This document shows positions 43,168 to 51,482 of a stretch of DNA of 54,980 nt, one piece after another. The stretch comes from Actinomycetes bacterium. GTDB lineage: Bacteria; Actinomycetota; Actinomycetes; Streptosporangiales; Streptosporangiaceae. Below the pieces are notes generated by a model, which saw only the letters and a program-made list of their open reading frames with translations, made no database searches and was not told the origin of the DNA. Position 1 is the first letter of the stretch. The number at the start of each line of letters is the position of its first letter. A program made the translations under genes and the position numbers. The stretch covers positions 1-54,980 of the forward strand of contig JAJYUU010000007.1 of the NCBI GenBank assembly GCA_021792405.1, read 5' to 3'.

Positions 43168-43953
43168 CTAGCCAGCCTTGCGGGCGAGGGTGAGCGTAGT
43201 GCTGTACGGGACGGTCAGCTGGCCGTCGGGAAACCGGCCCACGATGATCTTCGCGAGCCGGCCGAGCACGGCTTCCCTGGTAGCGGGCTCCAGCTCAATG
43301 AAGTAGGACTTGCTGCGCTCGCCGGTGATCCAGTCGGTGGCCGGCACCTGCCGGGTCCACGGCGCGACCAGGGTGCCGGCCGGCTCCATCCGGCCGTGCG
43401 CCGCCGCCAGATCGCTGGCCCAGTCCGGGGCGAGGTGCTCCTCCCTGAGCCGCTGCCGCTGGTAGCCGGGGCAAAACACGGTGACGAGCTGCTCATACTC
43501 ATCGAACCAGGGCTCCCCGGTCGCGCTCGGCCGGTTCCACCAGGCTGCCCAGTGGCCGCCGGGCCTCAGCACCCGGGCGATCTCGGCGGCGGCCAGCCGC
43601 TGGTCGAACCAGTGCCAGGACTGGGCGAACGTCACCAGGTCGGCTACCGCGGGCCGGACGGGCATCCGGTTCCCGTCGGCCAGCACGCACGCCGATCGCG
43701 GATCGCGCGCTTTCGCCTTCGCCAGCATCTGCCCGCCGATGTCCAGCGAGACGACCCTGGCCCCGCGTGCCGCGAGCTGGCGGCTTGCGATGCCGGTCCC
43801 GGCTCCGCAGTCGAGCGTCAGTAATCCGGTCAGCGGCCCGGCCGCATCCTGAATGGCGGCGAATACCGCGTCCGGGTAAGTCGGCCTGGCGGCGTCGTAC
43901 TCGCTGGCAGCCGAGTCAAACACCGAGCGGGTGACCGCGTTACCTGCGGGCAT
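43168..43953 (-). CDS. Class I SAM-dependent methyltransferase, UbiE/Coq5-like
   Basis: 261 residues from ATG 43953; the frame is open to 44115, but the extension crosses a long hairpin. DSAASEYDAARPTYPDAVF is the family start, followed by motif I LTLDCGAGTGIASRQLA, VVSLDIGGQMLAKA, and VTFAQSWHWFDQRLAAAEIARVLRPGGHW, the HWF element typical of this actinobacterial group. The substrate is unknown. No operon partner is evident; the PEBP gene upstream is separated by the inverted repeat at 43975-44063. Confidence 0.85.
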   Translation of the reverse strand: MPAGNAVTRSVFDSAASEYDAARPTYPDAVFAAIQDAAGPLTGLLTLDCGAGTGIASRQLAARGARVVSLDIGGQMLAKAKARDPRSACVLADGNRMPVRPAVADLVTFAQSWHWFDQRLAAAEIARVLRPGGHWAAWWNRPSATGEPWFDEYEQLVTVFCPGYQRQRLREEHLAPDWASDLAAAHGRMEPAGTLVAPWTRQVPATDWITGERSKSYFIELEPATREAVLGRLAKIIVGRFPDGQLTVPYSTTLTLARKAG

Positions 43954-43974
43954 TGCCCCATTGTGGCGCGAAAC

Positions 43975-44063
43975 CTCACCAGTACGGGAACGGGCTCGAG
44001 CCGCCCGGCCGCTGGCGTAACCGGCGGCTGAGACCGCTTTGAGCCCGTTCCCGGCCTGGTGAG
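43975..44063. terminator. Long inverted repeat with inner stem between two minus-strand genes
   Basis: The 23-base arms 43975-43997 and 44041-44063 match at 21 positions; inside, AGCCGCC (43999-44005) and GGCGGCT (44023-44029) form a second stem. It follows the PEBP gene and precedes the methyltransferase in their reading direction. It could be a strong terminator or a small non-autonomous element. Confidence 0.55.
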
Positions 44064-44086
44064 TTCGGACGTGGGAGCGCCGCTGG

Positions 44087-44626
44087 CTAGCCGGCGTGCC
44101 CGTAGACCGGCACAATCACGGCCTTCGCGATCGTGGCGAAGGTCAGGTTGAAGCCCGCGACAGCGGGCGAGACCTCGGAGTCGACGCCCAGGTGGTCGGT
44201 GCTGAGCGCATGCACGGTGAACACGTACCGGTGCGGGTCGCCAGGCGGCGGCGCGGCTCCGCCGAAGTCCTTGGTCCCGTAGTCGTTGCGGACGCAGAAC
44301 GCTCCGGCGGGCAGCCGGCTGCCGTCGCTGCTACCCGCGCCGGCCGGCAACTCGGTCACCGATGCCGGGATGTCCAGCACCAGCCAGTGCCAGAAGCCTG
44401 AGCCGGTAGGCGCGTCCGGGTCGTAGCAGGTCACCGCGAAGCCCTTGGTCTCTGGCGGGAAGCCGTGCCAGCGCAGGGACGGGGAAATGTTCTGGCCGCT
44501 CATGCCGAAACTGTTGTAGACCTGCGCGTCGCTCATCTGCTGGCCGTCGGCGACGTCGTCGCTTTCGACCGTGAACGAGGGGACTTTCGGCAGGATGTCG
44601 TGCGGAAGTGGAGCGCGTTCAGTCAT
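44087..44626 (-). CDS. PEBP family protein (YbhB/YbcL type)
   Basis: 179 residues, no signal peptide. The fold's conserved ligand pocket is present: [42 protein letters not shown] (in parts: [16 protein letters not shown] and [13 protein letters not shown]), and [20 protein letters not shown]. Bacterial PEBP-like proteins are thought to bind phosphate-containing or small hydrophobic ligands; their roles are mostly unknown. GGAGG is five bases before the ATG. Divergent from the secreted propeller gene. Confidence 0.9.
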   Translation of the reverse strand: MTERAPLPHDILPKVPSFTVESDDVADGQQMSDAQVYNSFGMSGQNISPSLRWHGFPPETKGFAVTCYDPDAPTGSGFWHWLVLDIPASVTELPAGAGSSDGSRLPAGAFCVRNDYGTKDFGGAAPPPGDPHRYVFTVHALSTDHLGVDSEVSPAVAGFNLTFATIAKAVIVPVYGHAG

Positions 44627-44729
44627 CGTTTCCTCCAGTTCTGGGCCGGCGTGGCCTGGTCCACGCTACTGAAACCGTTGCGGCCCGGCAGGCAAGGCTG
44701 GCCTGCCCGGTCGGCCAAGTGCGGTTAAC

Positions 44730-46007
44730 GTGTGCATCGTGAGGACGACGCGGGAGGCGGTCACCTGGGCCAAGCGGGCGGTTGTCGCTATTGTCCTGGT
44801 AGGGGCCGCTGTCATTCCCGGCCGGGCCAGCAACGGGCAGCCCCGGCACTGCGCCGGCCCACGCTGTACTACCGCCGGGTCGATCCTGTGGGCCGCCGCA
44901 CTGCCGGGGCTCTGGCTGGCCCGGCCCGGCGTGTCTGGCACCGCGCCCGCCGATGGCGGCGCCTATGCCGCGACCGGCGGCGGCCTCGCGGTGATCGGCA
45001 CGGGCACGACGGTGATCGCGTTCGACGACAGCACCGGGAAGCAGTCGTGGCGGGTGACGCTGGCCGGGCTTCCGGCGGGCTGGGCCGTCGTCGGCGTGCG
45101 CGCGTTCCAGGGGATCATCGCGGTCGGCGTGGCCCCGTCGCTAGGCCCGTCCAGCACCGCGCCAGGTCAGTCCGGTGCCGGGCGGCGCGAGGTCATGCTG
45201 TCGGCAGCGACCGGCCGGCAGATCCGCAGTTACCCGGCGGCAACGTACGGGGGAGCCGTCGCGGCGTCGCGCGCCAGCACAGTGATCGTCGGCGCGCGCG
45301 CGATCACCGCCTACGACAACGCGACCGGCCGGGTGCGCTGGAGTCGCGCCATCGGGGCGACCGGGCAGACCTGGCGCGTGACCGGGAACACCATCTACGT
45401 CACTGCTGACGGCGCCTCGGCCGGGGTGGCCGGCCGGGTCGCGCTGCGCCGGATCGACCTGCGAACAGGGGCACAGCGGATCGTGCACATCCAGGGAACG
45501 GCCCCTGGCTCCCTCACCGATGCGGTGGGCAACGTCGTGCTGTTCTCGGGCGCTGACGGTGTGCGGGCCTACCAGGGCAGTAACGGCACGTTCCGGTGGC
45601 GCGACGCTGCCGAGGTCGAACTCGTTGACAGCGGACAGGACAGCGTGTACCTGGCGAGCGGCAACCGCCTCCTCGGCGTCAGCCTCCCTACCGGGAAGGT
45701 CCTCAGTTCTGCGCCGATCTCGGTGGCGGCCAGCCTGTACGGGGTTGCTGACGGCGTGGCGCTCGGCTTGGACGAGAACGGACTCGGCGACGCCTGGGGC
45801 TACGACCTGCAGACCAGGCGGATCGTCTGGACGTCCGGGCCGCTGCCCTGGCCGCACTTCTTCGTCGACCTGTCGGGCCTCGGCGGGAGCCTGAGTCCCG
45901 GCGGTACGATCGCGCTGCTCGCGACGTGCACCGACGTCGGGCCGGCGGCGAACGCTACCGCCGCGCCGGCCTGCCGTCGGCCGGAACTCGAAGCGGTCCG
46001 GATCTGA
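44730..46007 (+). CDS. Secreted PQQ-like beta-propeller protein
   Basis: 425 residues. A basic start and one hydrophobic stretch (RAVVAIVLVGAAVIPG) act as signal or anchor. The rest consists of repeated four-strand blades typical of the PQQ-like/WD40 superfamily: TVIAFDDSTGKQSWRVTLAG, TAYDNATGRVRWSRAIG, LRRIDLRTGAQRIVHIQG, VRAYQGSNGTFRWRD and GYDLQTRRIVWTSG. No catalytic residues of quinoprotein dehydrogenases are seen, so it is probably a binding or scaffold propeller. GTG 44739 is an alternative start. Convergent with the DUF3040-like gene. Confidence 0.75.
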   Translation: MCIVRTTREAVTWAKRAVVAIVLVGAAVIPGRASNGQPRHCAGPRCTTAGSILWAAALPGLWLARPGVSGTAPADGGAYAATGGGLAVIGTGTTVIAFDDSTGKQSWRVTLAGLPAGWAVVGVRAFQGIIAVGVAPSLGPSSTAPGQSGAGRREVMLSAATGRQIRSYPAATYGGAVAASRASTVIVGARAITAYDNATGRVRWSRAIGATGQTWRVTGNTIYVTADGASAGVAGRVALRRIDLRTGAQRIVHIQGTAPGSLTDAVGNVVLFSGADGVRAYQGSNGTFRWRDAAEVELVDSGQDSVYLASGNRLLGVSLPTGKVLSSAPISVAASLYGVADGVALGLDENGLGDAWGYDLQTRRIVWTSGPLPWPHFFVDLSGLGGSLSPGGTIALLATCTDVGPAANATAAPACRRPELEAVRI

Positions 46008-46051
46008 TCGGCCGCCCGCATGGTCAGCGGCTGCCCGCATGGGTACTGCCG

Positions 46052-46483
46052 TTACTTGCCGGCATAGAGCGGGGTCAGGCTGTACGGCGAGCGGCAGAGC
46101 CTGGACTTGCTCTGGGCCGCGGATGCGTTCCGGACCTGGGTGCAGGTACCACCCGGCGTCGCGCGCGCGACGAAGACGATCGCGACGACCGCGAGCGCGA
46201 CGGCGATCGGGAAGAACAGCGCAGCACGCGGACGTGGCCCGATCCGGAACGGCGGCCGGAAGCGCGGCCGGAGGTGCAGCCGTCTGGCGACAGCGCCGGG
46301 AGCGCGGCGCAGCCGGGACGCGGCTATCAGCGCGCCGTGCCGCAATTGCTCTATCCTCGGCATCTCCTCGTCCTGGTTGAGCCGGGCGAAGATGGCGTAA
46401 AGCGCGGCAAGCTTCGGGTCTGATCCCTTGAGCGTGCCTTCGATCCGCTCAAGCACCCTGCGCTGCCGTACGGGCAGGCCCAT
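46052..46483 (-). CDS. DUF3040-like single-pass membrane protein
   Basis: 143 residues. The N-terminus LPVRQRRVLERIEGTLKGSDPKLAALYAIFARLN is the DUF3040-type amphipathic helix pair; a basic linker (RLRRAPGAVARRLHLRPRF) leads to one membrane segment (ALFFPIAVALAVVAIVFVA) and a 40-residue outer tail with two cysteines (GTCTQ, RLCRS). Function unknown. Actinobacterial DUF3040 proteins usually have two membrane segments; this one has one plus a Cys-containing tail. Confidence 0.65.
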   Translation of the reverse strand: MGLPVRQRRVLERIEGTLKGSDPKLAALYAIFARLNQDEEMPRIEQLRHGALIAASRLRRAPGAVARRLHLRPRFRPPFRIGPRPRAALFFPIAVALAVVAIVFVARATPGGTCTQVRNASAAQSKSRLCRSPYSLTPLYAGK

Positions 46484-46761
46484 CGACTACCTCCGATCTG
46501 GCCCCTCGAGATTCCCCCCGGCACAACCTAACAAGGCGTTGTGATCAATCTGTTACCGGGCTGACGTCGATGGGTGACATCTATGACCGTCGGATCCGGG
46601 CATCGGGCGCAAGCGGCACGCGGGCCATTCGCTCTAGCTGGACCCAGCGCTGCTCCGGCAATTGCCGCCGGGCTCACGAGCTCAGGCAGGAGCAGCTGAC
46701 AGTTGATATATGTCCAGCCAGGCGCTGTCCTACCGCGTTCTCGGCGTGGTCGTTCGCCGTC
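46484..46761. other. 278-base gap without a recognisable gene
   Basis: The region is relatively AT-rich around 46520-46560 (CCTAACAAGGCGTTGTGATCAATCTGTT split) and holds a short plus-strand frame from 46570 that soon becomes antisense to the epimerase gene. No hairpin, promoter or protein fragment was recognised with confidence. Confidence 0.5.
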
Positions 46762-47802
46762 TTAGCCGGCCAGTTCGGCGAGGTAGTTGTCCTCACGGGC
46801 ATAGTCGAGGAACGGGTCGAAGTACCCGTCACTGAGCCAGGCCAGCGCGTCCGCGCCCTGGAGGCCGGCTGCCGCGGAGGTCAGCCACTCGACCTGCGCC
46901 GCGACGGTGGTCAGGTAGTCGCCGGCCGGAACATAGCCGAGGCGAAGGGCTGCGGTCATGTCGAGCACGATCGGGAACCTGGCTTCCCACGGGTGCCGGC
47001 CGAGCGCCGGGTCGGCGGTCTCGTCGAGCAGTACTTCGTCCCAGCTATGGTGCAGCAGCCCGGCGATAGTCCTGGCGATCTGGAGTCCGCTCGGTGCATC
47101 GGGATCGGCGCTGTTGAGTATCCGCCGGCCAGGCCGGACGGCAGCCGTCTCGATCAGCGCCGCAAGGTTGGCGGCGGCGACTGTCTGGGCCACGTCGGCG
47201 CCGCGCCGCGCCAGGAACACGGCGGGCCGGCGGTCGAGCACCCGCTTGACGAAGACCCACTCCCGCGGCCGTGCGGCCCACGGGCCGTGCACCTTTCCCG
47301 GCCGGAGTACCGTCACCGGCGCACCACTGTCGAGCAGGACCTGCTCGGCCGCTACCTTGCAGGCTCCGTAGCCTTCCCTGCTCTGGTAATCGCCGTCCGC
47401 GGCCGGCGCCATCGTGGGCTGGTCCTCCCGGATCGGCTTACCGAAGTCCGGCGGTGCGTCGGAGTTCACGTGACGGCCGGCTGCGTCGACATAGACGGCG
47501 CTCGCCGAGATCATCACTGTCGAGGCCGAGGCGCGCGCCAGTGGCAGTAGCACGGCGGCGTCTGCCGCCGTGTAGCAGAGGCAATCCACGATCAGGTCAG
47601 CGCCATCCCCGGCGGCGGCGCGCACTGCGCCGGCATCGGAGCGGTCGGCCGCGATGAACCTGGCACCGGCCGCGGTCAGCGAGGCCGGCATCCGGGCGGC
47701 GTCCCGGCCGGTGAGGTCAACCTGCCAGCCCGCGGCGATGAGTCGGCTGGCGGTGGCCCGGCCGATGAGGCCGGTGCCGCCGATGATCAATGCGCGTCGC
47801 AT
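46762..47802 (-). CDS. NAD(P)-dependent epimerase/dehydratase family protein
   Basis: 346 residues from ATG 47802. The Rossmann motif ALIIGGTGLIGRATASRL is followed by DLTGRDAARMP, FIAADRSDAGAV, DCLCYTAADAAVL, SASAVYVDAAGRHV and REGYGACKVAAEQVL (the YxxxK-like pair is Y-GACK), then VLRPGKVHGPW. This is an atypical extended SDR, like those that act on nucleotide sugars or serve as chaperones; the substrate is unknown. A TTG three codons upstream is possible. Confidence 0.8.
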   Translation of the reverse strand: MRRALIIGGTGLIGRATASRLIAAGWQVDLTGRDAARMPASLTAAGARFIAADRSDAGAVRAAAGDGADLIVDCLCYTAADAAVLLPLARASASTVMISASAVYVDAAGRHVNSDAPPDFGKPIREDQPTMAPAADGDYQSREGYGACKVAAEQVLLDSGAPVTVLRPGKVHGPWAARPREWVFVKRVLDRRPAVFLARRGADVAQTVAAANLAALIETAAVRPGRRILNSADPDAPSGLQIARTIAGLLHHSWDEVLLDETADPALGRHPWEARFPIVLDMTAALRLGYVPAGDYLTTVAAQVEWLTSAAAGLQGADALAWLSDGYFDPFLDYAREDNYLAELAG

Positions 47803-47812
47803 TTCCGCCAAA

Positions 47813-48262
47813 CTAGCTCATCGCGCGCAAGCGTTGACCGGGAGGAGCCCGTTTCCGCATGCCTTCGGGGCCGCGAAGACTTCGCAGTGCGCGCGCCGCT
47901 GCTCCGCGCTGCGACCCCTTCATCCGAAACGACCGCGATCCCGGTTGTGGGCCAGGCGCCGGCCACGTCCATGCCCGGCTCGTGAGCAGGGCGGCTGCCC
48001 AGCAGCCGCCGGCTACCGGCCCGGTCGCCAGCAGCAGCCGGGCCGCGCGCCGTCCCGGCGCCTGGCGGGTGAACTCGCCGACCACGGTCTCCAGGTCGCC
48101 GAAGTCCGCGACGGCCGCGCGGGCGGCGTCCTGCTCGGCGGCGCCGGCGGCGAGGTTCTGCTCGTAGGTGTCGAGCAGGCCGCCGACGGCCTCGTCGGCG
48201 ACGCGGGCGGGAAGGCCGCGACGCAGGCCGGCCACATAGCCGGTGATCAGCTTGCTGGTCAT
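47813..48262 (-). CDS. HAAS/DUF1700-type domain protein, apparently truncated
   Basis: 149 residues. The first ~85 residues are a helical signalling domain (KLITGYVAGLRRGLPARVAD, EQNLAAGAAEQDAARAAVADFGDLETVVGEFTRQ in part), common next to PadR genes, followed by one membrane segment (LLLATGPVAGGCWAAALL). Relatives then have several more membrane segments; here the sequence turns into Arg/Gly/Ser-rich coding that does not look like membrane protein. A frameshift near 47960 is likely. It overlaps the padR stop by four bases (ATGA). Confidence 0.6.
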   Translation of the reverse strand: MTSKLITGYVAGLRRGLPARVADEAVGGLLDTYEQNLAAGAAEQDAARAAVADFGDLETVVGEFTRQAPGRRAARLLLATGPVAGGCWAAALLTSRAWTWPAPGPQPGSRSFRMKGSQRGAAARALRSLRGPEGMRKRAPPGQRLRAMS

Positions 48263-48588
48263 GGCGCCGGCTCCAGCAGCGCGGTGACCGCGGTGGCGAA
48301 GTCCAGCCAGGCGGCCCGGTCGCCGGCCAGCCGCCGCCGCCCGGCCGGGGTGAGCTGGTAGATGCGGCGCCGTCGTCCGCCGGCCTCGGCCCAGGTGCCG
48401 GTGACCAGCCCGGCTGCCTCCAGCCGGCGCAGCGCCGGGTAGATGGTGCCGGTCGGCAGGTCGAACCGGGCTCCGCTGCGGTCGCGCAGCGCCTCCCGCA
48501 CGGCGTACCCGTGCCGGGGGCCACTTTCCAGGCTGGCCAGCAGCAGGGTGTCCAGGTGGCCCTTGAGCGCTTGCGCCTCTGCCCTCAT
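48259..48588 (-). CDS. PadR-family transcriptional regulator
   Basis: 109 residues from ATG 48588. The winged helix is clear: ALKGHLDTLLLASLESGPRHGYAVREALRDRS, FDLPTGTIYPALRRLEAAGLV and RRRRIYQLTPAGRRRLAGDR (each quoted in part). The frame is open to an ATG at 48615, but that start would run through the operator-like repeat 48591-48603; a TAGGAT box at 48630-48625 could nevertheless give a leaderless mRNA from 48615. PadR proteins repress neighbouring transporter genes until a drug or phenolic ligand binds; the divergent DrrAB-like exporter is the probable target. Confidence 0.85.
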   Translation of the reverse strand: MRAEAQALKGHLDTLLLASLESGPRHGYAVREALRDRSGARFDLPTGTIYPALRRLEAAGLVTGTWAEAGGRRRRIYQLTPAGRRRLAGDRAAWLDFATAVTALLEPAP

Positions 48589-48590
48589 AC

Positions 48591-48634
48591 GTAGGTATGC
48601 TACTCCTGAAATCATTAAGTAGTTATCCTACTTA
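48591..48634. promoter_or_regulatory. Two palindromic PadR-type operators in the divergent promoter region
   Basis: TAAGTAGTTATCCTACTTA (48616-48634) has perfect 7-base arms around five bases; GTAGGTATGCTAC (48591-48603) has 4-base arms with the same GTAG/CTAC core and the same five-base spacing. Sharing a half-site in two positions points to one regulator, most likely the PadR protein. The sites overlap possible -10 boxes for both directions. Confidence 0.65.
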
Positions 48635-48667
48635 GCGGGTCAGGACGATGCAGGATGGAGGCAGTGG

Positions 48668-49693
48668 ATGACAGACGCGGCGATCACCACCGAGGGGCTG
48701 ACGAAGAGATTCGGGCCGGTGCTGGCGCTGAACGGCGTGGACCTGGAGCTGCCGGCGGGCGGCGTGCTGGGGCTGCTCGGCCCGAACGGGGCCGGGAAGA
48801 CAACGCTGGTGCGGATCCTGGCCACGCTGCTCAGGCCGGACCAGGGCCGGGCCAGGGTGGCCGGGTTCGACGTTTCGAAGCGCCCGGCAGAGGTACGGCG
48901 GCGGATCGGCCTGTCGGGGCAGTATGCCGCGGTCGACCCGTTCCTTACCGGAGCCGAGAACCTGATCATGATTGGCCGGCTCTACGGCCTTACCCGCCGC
49001 AAGGCCAGCCACCGGGCCGCGGAACTAGCCGCCCAGCTTCAGCTGACCGAGGGGGCCGGGCGGCTGGTGCGCACTTATTCCGGGGGCATGCGCCGCCGCC
49101 TGGATGTCGCGGCCAGCCTGATCGCCGCACCGCCGGTATTGTTCCTCGACGAGCCGACCACCGGCCTCGACCCGGCCGGCCGGCTCGCGCTGTGGAACGT
49201 CCTCGCCCAGCTGACCGCCGAGGGCACGAGCCTGCTGCTGACCACCCAGTACATCGAGGAAGCCGAGCGGCTTGCCGCGACGATCGTCATCATCAGCAGC
49301 GGACAGGTGATCGCCCGCGGCACTCCCGACGAGCTGAAGGCCAAGGCGGGCGGAGACCGGCTGGACCTGCAGGCCGCGCCAGGCCAGGATCTGCGCCGCC
49401 TGGCAGCCTCGATCGCCGCGCTCGGCAGCCGGCAGCCTGCCGTTGACGAGGCTGCGGGCCGCGTCGTGCTTCCCGTGGCGGACGGGGCGGCCATCCTGCC
49501 CGACGTCGTCCGCCGTCTGACCGCCGCCGGACTGCAGGTCAGCGCGCTGGCCCTGCGCAGGCCCACCCTGGAAGAAGCCTTCCTCGCCCTGACCGGGCAG
49601 GCTGCCGGCACCCTGCCGCCCGAGACCAGCGCTGCCAGCAGCGTTCCCGCTGACGCGCCGCGGCCGGCCGGCAAGAAACGGAGCACGTCATGA
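48668..49693 (+). CDS. ABC exporter ATPase, DrrA type
   Basis: 341 residues. GGAGG is six bases before the ATG. Walker A LGPNGAGKTTLVRIL, Q-loop IGLSGQYAAVDPFLTGAENL, signature YSGGMRRRLDVAASL, Walker B LFLDEPTTGLDPAG and switch region LLTTQYIEEAERLA. The C-terminal ~110 residues, ending in LEEAFLALTGQAA, are the usual DrrA extension. It drives export of a drug-like molecule together with the next gene, whose ATG overlaps its stop. Control by the divergent PadR regulator is likely. Confidence 0.9.
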   Translation: MTDAAITTEGLTKRFGPVLALNGVDLELPAGGVLGLLGPNGAGKTTLVRILATLLRPDQGRARVAGFDVSKRPAEVRRRIGLSGQYAAVDPFLTGAENLIMIGRLYGLTRRKASHRAAELAAQLQLTEGAGRLVRTYSGGMRRRLDVAASLIAAPPVLFLDEPTTGLDPAGRLALWNVLAQLTAEGTSLLLTTQYIEEAERLAATIVIISSGQVIARGTPDELKAKAGGDRLDLQAAPGQDLRRLAASIAALGSRQPAVDEAAGRVVLPVADGAAILPDVVRRLTAAGLQVSALALRRPTLEEAFLALTGQAAGTLPPETSAASSVPADAPRPAGKKRSTS

Positions 49694-50502
49694 CCGCTGT
49701 CGCCACCACGGCGCGCCCCCTGCACTCGCAACGGCCAGCGCGTGCGCTCGCCGACGTCGCCGTGATCACCGGCCGCAACCTCCGGCGGCTGGTCCGAGTC
49801 CCCACCCTGCTGGCATTCGCGACCGTGCAGCCGGTGCTGTTCGTCCTGCTGTTCACCTACGCCTTCGGCGGCGCCGTGCACGTCCCCGGCACCGCCCGCT
49901 ACATCGACTACCTGCTGCCCGGCATCTTCGTGCTATCGATCGGGTTCGGCGCCTCGCAGACCGGAGTCGCCATCGCCGAGGACCTCGGCACCGGGATGAT
50001 CGACCGGTTCCGTTCTCTGCCCATCACCGGCGCCGCCGTCCTGGCTGGCCGGGTCGCCGCGGACGCGATCCGGAACCTGTTCGTCGTCGGGCTGATGACC
50101 GGCGTCGGGGCGGCCGTCGGGTTCCGGTTCCACGCCGGACCTGTCGCCGCGGCCGCGGCCGTCGCGCTGGCAGTGGCCACCGGAGTCGCGTTCTCCTGGC
50201 TCAACCTGCTGCTCGGCCTGGCCGTGCGGGACCCCGAATCGGCGGGCCTGGCTGGGATCTTCCCCGTCGTCATCCTGTTCTTCACCAGTTCCACCCTCGT
50301 CCCGGTGGCGACCATGCCCGGCTGGCTGCAAGCCTTCGCCAAAGCCAACCCGGTCACTGTCATCGCCGACGCACTGCGTGCCCTGTGCCTCGGCGGACCC
50401 GCCACCCGGCCAGTCCTCGAGGCGACCATGTGGCTCGCCGCGCTGCTGGCCATCACGATCCCCGCCGCGATCGGCCGCTACCGCCACGCCATCACACCAT
50501 GA
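49690..50502 (+). CDS. ABC-2 exporter permease, DrrB type
   Basis: 270 residues, six membrane segments. The amphipathic N-terminus ALADVAVITGRNLRRLVRVP, VQPVLFVLLFTYAFGGAVHVPG and IDYLLPGIFVLSIGFGASQTGVAIAEDLGTGMIDRFRSLPI (in parts) are the DrrB hallmark; the last element contains the conserved loop E-x-x-G that contacts the ATPase. The partner ATPase precedes it with a four-base overlap. The substrate is unknown. 237 bases of non-coding sequence follow. Confidence 0.9.
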   Translation: MTAVATTARPLHSQRPARALADVAVITGRNLRRLVRVPTLLAFATVQPVLFVLLFTYAFGGAVHVPGTARYIDYLLPGIFVLSIGFGASQTGVAIAEDLGTGMIDRFRSLPITGAAVLAGRVAADAIRNLFVVGLMTGVGAAVGFRFHAGPVAAAAAVALAVATGVAFSWLNLLLGLAVRDPESAGLAGIFPVVILFFTSSTLVPVATMPGWLQAFAKANPVTVIADALRALCLGGPATRPVLEATMWLAALLAITIPAAIGRYRHAITP

Positions 50503-50739
50503 CACCACCGAGCCGCCAGGAGCGAGCGCACTGTGCCGGTGGTCCTGCCCTCGCGCGTCCACCAGGCGTGCGCTGCGGCCGTCATGGGCTAGTCCCGCGG
50601 CACAGGCGGGTCCGTCAGGGCCGTCCGGGTGCGGCTGGCTTACCGAAGTGGCAGCGGCCAGCGCGCTCGCGGGAAGGCAGGACCCGCTCCGGCCGGGCGG
50701 CGGGCCGGGAAGGCTGTGGTCCGGCCGGGTGCGTCTGCC
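50503..50739. other. 237-base gap downstream of the DrrAB-like genes
   Basis: Convergent intergenic region between the permease and the FmdE-like gene. No protein fragment was recognised on either strand. Short GC-rich inverted repeats (for example CCGGCCGGG near 50690 and 50723) may assist termination, but there is no single strong hairpin. Confidence 0.45.
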
Positions 50740-51405
50740 TTATGGCTGGTAGCCCGAGCATGGCAGGCATGCCGGGTTGCCGTCCTTCAGGCGTGCGGTG
50801 TTCTCGGCGACGAGTTCGCCGCACGTTGCGCAGGTCACGGTGGTGAAGCAGGAGGGCGACCGGACGTCGAGCGGGTAGGTGAAGATCCCCGATACCGTGA
50901 GCAGGCCAGCATCGTCCTCGGCCAGCAGGGCCTGGACCAGCGGGCGGCTGACCTCTGGCGGCACCTGAGTGGGCGGCACGCCCTGGCGGCGCAGGCCGAC
51001 GAACGGTGACTGCAGGGCTTCGCTCATCACGCCGGGCCGGACCGACACCCGTACCGCCCTCCCGGTCACGGCGTCGGCCAGGGTCATGGCCCACTTGCCG
51101 TAACCGGTCCGTTCGATGACGTCCTTGCCGAAGGTGCAGCCGGTAGCCAGTTGCGCGCCGTCGGCGAAGCAGCCTGCGACGTGCCCGGTCCCGGTCTCGA
51201 TGAACACCCGGTGTGCCATGTCGCCCTCACGCTCGACGCCGAGTGCGCGCAGAGCGGCGAGCCCGGCGCGGAACCCCAGCGGCATCGCGCCGCACAAGTG
51301 CCCGTGGATGAGAAACGACGCGTCCAGCACCTCGGCCCAGCCTGGCCCGAACCGCTGGCCTGCCCGCGCCAGTTGCCGCCACGCTTCGTGCAGGTCCGGG
51401 TTCAT
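50740..51405 (-). CDS. FmdE-family protein with C-terminal zinc ribbon
   Basis: 221 residues. AAGGA lies six bases before the ATG. The FmdE signature is FLIHGHLCGAMPLGFRAGLAAL (quoted in part; HGHLC with Cys), followed by ETGTGHVAGCFADGAQLATGCTFGKDVIERTGYGKWA in pieces, with the conserved Cys in TGCTFGK. The C-terminus has CATCGELV and CLPC, a zinc ribbon. The family is named after the E subunit of formylmethanofuran dehydrogenase but occurs widely without that enzyme, often near molybdenum or tungsten genes; its biochemistry is unsettled. A TauE/SafE permease is encoded 77 bases upstream on the same strand. Confidence 0.85.
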   Translation of the reverse strand: MNPDLHEAWRQLARAGQRFGPGWAEVLDASFLIHGHLCGAMPLGFRAGLAALRALGVEREGDMAHRVFIETGTGHVAGCFADGAQLATGCTFGKDVIERTGYGKWAMTLADAVTGRAVRVSVRPGVMSEALQSPFVGLRRQGVPPTQVPPEVSRPLVQALLAEDDAGLLTVSGIFTYPLDVRSPSCFTTVTCATCGELVAENTARLKDGNPACLPCSGYQP

Positions 51406-51482
51406 GGCAGATCCTTGTCGTCTCCTGTGCCTCGCATACTTCCCGGTCCCTCAGTGCACGGCTTCCCAGCGTGACGGCGCTG

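Noticed and set aside
46570-47550. 326-codon plus-strand frame opposite the epimerase gene
   Set aside because: It is mostly antisense to the epimerase, which has a complete Rossmann fold pattern; only the first 60 codons lie in free sequence and match nothing I know.
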